A stretch of 64,000 nucleotides of DNA from Owenia fusiformis (Eukaryota > Annelida > Polychaeta > Sabellida > Oweniidae): positions 28,759,915 through 28,823,914 of the forward strand of contig CAIIXF020000001.1 of assembly GCA_903813345.2 (NCBI GenBank). Direction: 5' to 3'. This document shows, one piece after another, positions 59,862 through 64,000 of this stretch. How positions within the stretch are numbered: the first letter of the stretch is position 1; each line of letters starts with the position of its first letter. A program made the position numbers and the translations under genes. A model generated the notes under the pieces. That model was not told where the DNA came from, did no database searches, and saw only the letters and a list, made by a program, of their open reading frames with translations.

Positions 59862-60318
59862 GGAGTTACCAGTTCTAGTTAAATTTAAATATTACATAAT
59901 ATTATATTTTAATTTCTTAACACACATTCTCTTTTTTAACATTGACGCTCTACAGCATATACTTTCATAACAGTATTTTCATAACAACATTACAAAACAT
60001 AAAGTAACGCAAAATAATGTAATGTAACGTAACGTAACATAACATAACAGAATAACAGAATTCGTAGGTAACAACATATTAGAGTCTATTATATGATGGT
60101 GTAATTTCCGTTCTCAATCTGGTTGGTCCATGTGATGTAAATATATCCTGTATTTTCAGTACAGAATCAGTAAAGTCAAATTTTGATAAGGTTGTTATAA
60201 GCTCTTATATAGTGAACTGTTATAGCTATTTAATTGCACACGTGTCTGTCTTTATGAAAGTCCCAGACTTCTTAGTTCCCCATAAGCAAAATATGCAGTC
60301 TATAGAAAGCCACCTGCG

Positions 60319-61686
60319 TCAATGGAACTGAATGCCTTCAGATTTAGTAGCAGCATCTCTTACATATGTTTGTAAGGCATAATCAGGAGGGCCTTGTTGT
60401 GGTTTAAAGGATTCTTGATCTGATGATATAACAGTCTTCATAATAGCTTGTAACCCTGTCAGTCTTAATAGTACACTACTGTGGTCACTTATATGGCCCC
60501 CTATAATAACACTATCCATATCCTCAAGGAGTATCCCAACGGGAAATACAAATGGGTTCTCTATCATCCAACTTCTAACTATTGGGTACTTTTTTGAAAG
60601 ATCATTGTGAATTTTTATAGGGCCACTTACATACACTATTCTTGGTTTCGGTGTTGTGCAGAATACTACGACATTAAATGTATAGTACCTCACACTTGTA
60701 GCTTTTTTATACAGTGTTGCATGCGTAATAGAGATATAATATGAGCCTTTGTACTTTTCCATTGGGGTCCCACCCCTTAAAGGAGTTTTAACATTGCTAA
60801 ATTCTGCTGTTAGGTTTCCACGAAGTATTTCAAACTCACAATCGCAAGTGTCAGCCCCTAATTGACATTTAAGGATACGGAGTGGATCAAAACCATGCAC
60901 AAAGTAAAGTTCATTGTTGTCGATGTATGGTATCCAGTGTTTGTCCCTTGTTTCTGGTTTTGGCTTGGAACCATGGATTCGAGGGCGTATCAACACATTG
61001 GATTCTATATCCATGATGAATGTAAAATCGCGCATACTGTCATGTGATGATATATAGCCTGTGTTAAATGTCATTAATAAACGGTTCCTAAACGTAAAAA
61101 GCCTTGGTTCAATCGGGCCATCCCCTAAATGCCATTTTGGGGTTACCATACCAACAAGGGATCCATTGGTCAACGGCTTCATGAATTTATTGAATTGTTG
61201 CGTGAATAAAGTGTTATCCTGAAACCTATTTGCAGGCCATTTTTGGGCTTTTTCATAAGCTTCGTTCTGCAGCCATATCCTTAGTACCGTAAATAGTCGT
61301 CCTCTGAACCATGAAATAGCTGGGCTATTGGCGTAAAGTTTATTGTCACGTCCATCCAGGATGTACATCTTTCTTGCTGACTGTTCCACTCTTGGTGAGA
61401 ATGAGTACACAAGAGATGTTGAGACAACATATGAGACACTTAATGCTATGCCTTTATCTGAAAATACAGCACCATCCAATTCAAAATGATGCTTAAATGT
61501 TTCATTCAGTATCAGTTTAGATTGTTCCTCATGGTTAATAGCTTTATCACTTCTTGTGTTGTTTCTTGACGTGGAATCTCCACATTGTTTCTCGTGGTAT
61601 ATAAAGAACCGTTCAGTTGACTTTGTGAATAACAATCCACAAAGCACAATAAGCATTAATCCTAACAATTTCTTCTTTGAAATCAT
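60319..61686 (-). CDS. Intronless type II membrane protein with beta-propeller glycoside-enzyme motifs
   Basis: A single open frame of 455 residues on the minus strand, downstream of the last visible TOPBP1 exon and so probably inside a TOPBP1 intron. A basic N-terminus (MISKKK) is followed by one membrane anchor (about 7-21) and a lumenal domain. Spaced motifs DGPIEPRLF (about 189-197), KHWIPYIDNNELYFVHGFDP (249-268), LRGGTPMEKYKGSYYISITH (303-322) and ENPFVFPVGIL..GGHISDHSS (376-404) recur about every 55-75 residues. They resemble blade motifs of five-bladed beta-propeller enzymes (GH43/GH130-like folds and related transferases: ED/EPRLF, K-W-P, GGTP). A Golgi sugar-processing role is inference. 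One plausible start is used; an upstream untranslated exon is possible. Another intronless type II enzyme-like gene lies 4.4 kb away on the other strand. Confidence 0.72.
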   Translation of the reverse strand: MISKKKLLGLMLIVLCGLLFTKSTERFFIYHEKQCGDSTSRNNTRSDKAINHEEQSKLILNETFKHHFELDGAVFSDKGIALSVSYVVSTSLVYSFSPRVEQSARKMYILDGRDNKLYANSPAISWFRGRLFTVLRIWLQNEAYEKAQKWPANRFQDNTLFTQQFNKFMKPLTNGSLVGMVTPKWHLGDGPIEPRLFTFRNRLLMTFNTGYISSHDSMRDFTFIMDIESNVLIRPRIHGSKPKPETRDKHWIPYIDNNELYFVHGFDPLRILKCQLGADTCDCEFEILRGNLTAEFSNVKTPLRGGTPMEKYKGSYYISITHATLYKKATSVRYYTFNVVVFCTTPKPRIVYVSGPIKIHNDLSKKYPIVRSWMIENPFVFPVGILLEDMDSVIIGGHISDHSSVLLRLTGLQAIMKTVISSDQESFKPQQGPPDYALQTYVRDAATKSEGIQFH

Positions 61687-62187
61687 CTTTGCACACTATT
61701 TAGACATGGTCTCAAATATCTCTCACAATAGTTGAAGCTTGGCAAAGTCCATATGTTCCAATATAATAAGTTAATTTGATCTGTCACTTGTGGAAATAAC
61801 AAAACATTTCCGATCTCATCTAAAGAAAAGTATCAAAAATATTAATACATGTATTTTATTATGCTCTATATCCTCAGAGGTTGATGTTAAAAGTCCCATA
61901 AAAAGCCATAAACTTGTTCTATGACTGTTATAATGTAAAATAACTGCAGTATTACTGTACATTTTCTAGATTTTTCCAGTCATATTATTGGTTGGTATTT
62001 TAATGTCAAATGAACCTAAACTGCTCTCAGTTGTATTATTACATAACATATGTACTACCTGAATAATAACCCCTGTGGTATATCTGGCTGTGTATATTTT
62101 TAGTCACAATTTTAGGTCAACCTTGCCAAACTCAGTCAGTGTAAAATTACATTAAAATTGTGCTTTCATAAGGCCCTAATCTTTTAA

Positions 62188-63720
62188 GGTGCCATGGAAG
62201 TTAACAGGAAATGACAAAACAAAAAGTGACTTGCTGGATTTTGAATTTTTTTAACCAAGATAACAAAGTTCTGTTTTGACCTCCAGTCAGTTTAACTAGT
62301 TCCAAACAGAACTCTGTTATCTTGGTTCAAAAGATTTTCAAAATCCAACATAGTTTTGTCACTTTTTGTTTTGTAATTATGTCACCACCAAAAGTGGTGA
62401 CATATTGTTATGGTCTCCGTTTTTTTTTGCGACGGCGGTTGGCGTCCGGCGGTTGGCGTCCGGCGGTTGGCGTCCGGCGGTTGGCGTCCGGCGTCTGTAA
62501 CAATTTCTTACAACTTCCTATAACTTAACAAATACTGTTTAGACTGACTTCAATTTTTTTCTAAATCATCTACATGTTCTCAGAAGTTCAAATCTGACTT
62601 TAGATTTGACATTTGACCTTCAATGACCTTCTCAAGGTCAAAAAGGTCTTTTTTCAACTTGCTTCACATTGACTAAATTTTTTTTCAAAATCATCTACAT
62701 GTTCTCAGAAATTCAAATCTGACTTTAGATTTGACATTTGACCTTCAAATCTGACTTTAGATTTGACATTTGACCTTCAATGACCTTCTCAAGGTCAAAA
62801 AAGGTCAAAAAGGTCTGTTTTCAACTTGCTTCAAATTGACTAAAAAATTTTTTCAAAATCATCTACGTGTTCTCAGAAATTCAAATCTGACTTAAGATTT
62901 GACATTTGACCTTCAATGACCTTCTCAAGGTCAAAAAAGGTCAAAAAGGTATTTTTTCAACTTGCTTCAAATTGACTAAATTTTTTTTTCAAAATCATCT
63001 ACATGTTCTCAGAAATTCAAATCTGACTTTAGATTTGACATTTGACTCATCGAAGTGTTCTCAGAAATTCAAATCTGACTTTAGATTTGACTTAGGATTT
63101 GACATTTGACCTTCAATGACCTTCTCAAAGTCAAAAAAGGTCAAAAAGGTCTTTTTTCATCTTGCTTCAAATTGACTTAATTTTTTTTCAAAATCATCTA
63201 CATGTTCTCAGAAATTCAAATCTGACTTAAGATTTGACTTTAGATTTGACATTTGACCTTCAAGGTCTTTTTTCAACTTGCTTCAAATTGACTAAATCTT
63301 TTTTTCAAAATCATCTACATGTTCTCAGAAATTCAAATCTGACTTTAGATTTGACATTTGACCTTCAATGACCTTCTCAATGTCAAAATAGGTCAAAAAG
63401 GTATTTTTTCAACTTGCTTCAAATTGACTAATTTTTTTTTCAAAATCATCTACATGTTCTCAGAAATTCAAATCTGACTTTAGATTTGACATTTGACCTT
63501 TAATGACCTTCTCAAGGTCAAAAAAGGTCAAAAAGGTCTGTTTTCAACTTTCAAATTTTTTTTTCAAAATCATCTACATCTTTTCAGAAGTTCAAATTTG
63601 ACTTTACAAGTTCTCAGAAATTCAAATCTGACTTAAGTTTGAACTCATAATATTGTGAGCAACTAGGTGGTGACATTTTGTCATGTTAATGCCTTGTTTC
63701 CTGTTAACTTCCATGGCACC
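62188..63720. mobile_element. TTAA-flanked MITE split by a tandem-repeat element
   Basis: TTAA occurs at 62184-62187 and 63721-63724. Just inside, GGTGCCATGGAAGTTAAC (62188) is the perfect inverse of GTTAACTTCCATGGCACC (ends 63720). The interior left part is a palindrome centred near 62290 (ACAAAACAAAAAGTGAC.. / ..GTCACTTTTTGTTTTG). The right arm is separated from it by the insertion 62374-63697; without that insertion the MITE would be about 0.2 kb. The TTAA target suggests a piggyBac-mobilised element, though the ends do not begin CCC. Confidence 0.8.
62374..63697 (+). mobile_element. Hairpin/tandem-repeat element, copy 2
   Basis: Starts TAATTATGTCACCACCAAAA with a hairpin TGTCACCAC / GTGGTGACA. 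It continues with a 14-bp GC-rich repeat (GGCGGTTGGCGTCC, four units, 62435-62493), then a long array of related units containing GTTCTCAGAAATTCAAATCT and TGACCTTCTCAAGGTCAAAA (about 62520-63640). It ends AGGTGGTGACATTTTGTCAT-GTTAATGCCTTGT. It sits inside the TTAA-flanked MITE. Unit lengths vary by internal duplication of the ATTTGAC/TTTAGATTTGAC block. No protein-coding frame. Confidence 0.78.
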
Positions 63721-63724
63721 TTAA

Positions 63725-64000
63725 ATGAATTTGGATTTATCAGAGTCTTTTTGGTGATTTTGTCTCAAGAACTTCAAGAACATTTTTTGCTTTTTGCTTT
63801 TGTTCACTGAACATGTTGATTAAGATTGTAGTATTAGTTGTTTTTCAGGCCTTGCAAATCTTTCTTCTCACCATTTCTTAAATATTTTGGCATTCTATTG
63901 GAGAAGGAAGTTTTTTTGTCTTTTCTTCTCTTTGTCTTTTTTAAAAATGTTCCCCTGTATTTTTTCCAAAAAACTCCTTCTATTTATAAACTGATAAACT
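63725..64000. other. No feature seen at the right edge
   Basis: T-rich sequence without a recognisable exon. TOPBP1 is expected to continue to the right. Confidence 0.5.

Noticed and set aside
62322-62528. Frame with repeated RRLASGGW/RPAVGV peptides
   Set aside because: Translation of the 14-bp GC-rich repeat in the hairpin/tandem-repeat element.

Overview
The window is animal nuclear DNA: AT-rich, with GT-AG introns, many short exons and dense inverted-repeat (MITE-like) elements. The gene set (SH3BP5, an AZI2/TBKBP1-type adaptor, RHEB, TOPBP1) and a secreted Ly6-plus-chitin-binding protein fit an invertebrate bilaterian, most likely a lophotrochozoan such as a mollusc, brachiopod or annelid. 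This placement is inferred from gene content and repeat style, not from a marker gene.

Layout, left to right. 1-4.1 kb: no recognised gene, apart from a possible first exon reading leftwards (172-290) and a 111-bp inverted repeat pair. 4.1-7.2 kb (+): the last three exons of SH3BP5; the 5' part lies outside the window. 12.8-15.9 kb (+): a TBK1/IKK-epsilon adaptor gene with an N-terminal AZI2/TBKBP1-type coil, a ubiquitin-interacting motif and two C-terminal UBZ-like zinc fingers. 19.6-34.6 kb (-): the complete eight-exon RHEB GTPase, whose introns hold several transposon remnants. 36.7 kb to beyond the right edge (+): TOPBP1, of which 33 exons are visible (BRCT0 to BRCT6 and the Trp motif of the ATR-activating region); the BRCT7/8 exons must lie beyond 64 kb.

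TOPBP1 introns house three unrelated genes. A four-exon secreted protein (50.9-52.1 kb, +) joins a three-finger domain, a CBM14-like chitin-binding domain and a Tyr/Lys/Pro/Ala heptapeptide tail. An intronless type II membrane protein (54.6-55.9 kb, +) has a DxD motif and looks like a glycosyltransferase. A second intronless type II membrane protein (60.3-61.7 kb, -) has beta-propeller glycoside-enzyme motifs.

Functionally the window mixes signalling and genome maintenance: SH3BP5 (Rab11 GEF/JNK docking), the TBK1 adaptor (innate immunity/selective autophagy), RHEB (mTORC1) and TOPBP1 (replication start, ATR checkpoint), with extracellular or Golgi genes inserted into the TOPBP1 introns. There is no operon logic. 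RHEB and TOPBP1 are divergent with about 2 kb between their start codons, and that gap contains a 134-bp, about 97% identical copy of RHEB exon 1 plus its upstream DNA. The right-hand part carries two elements with the same build (terminal hairpin, GC-rich short repeat, long tandem repeat, common 3' end), each inserted inside another inverted-repeat element.
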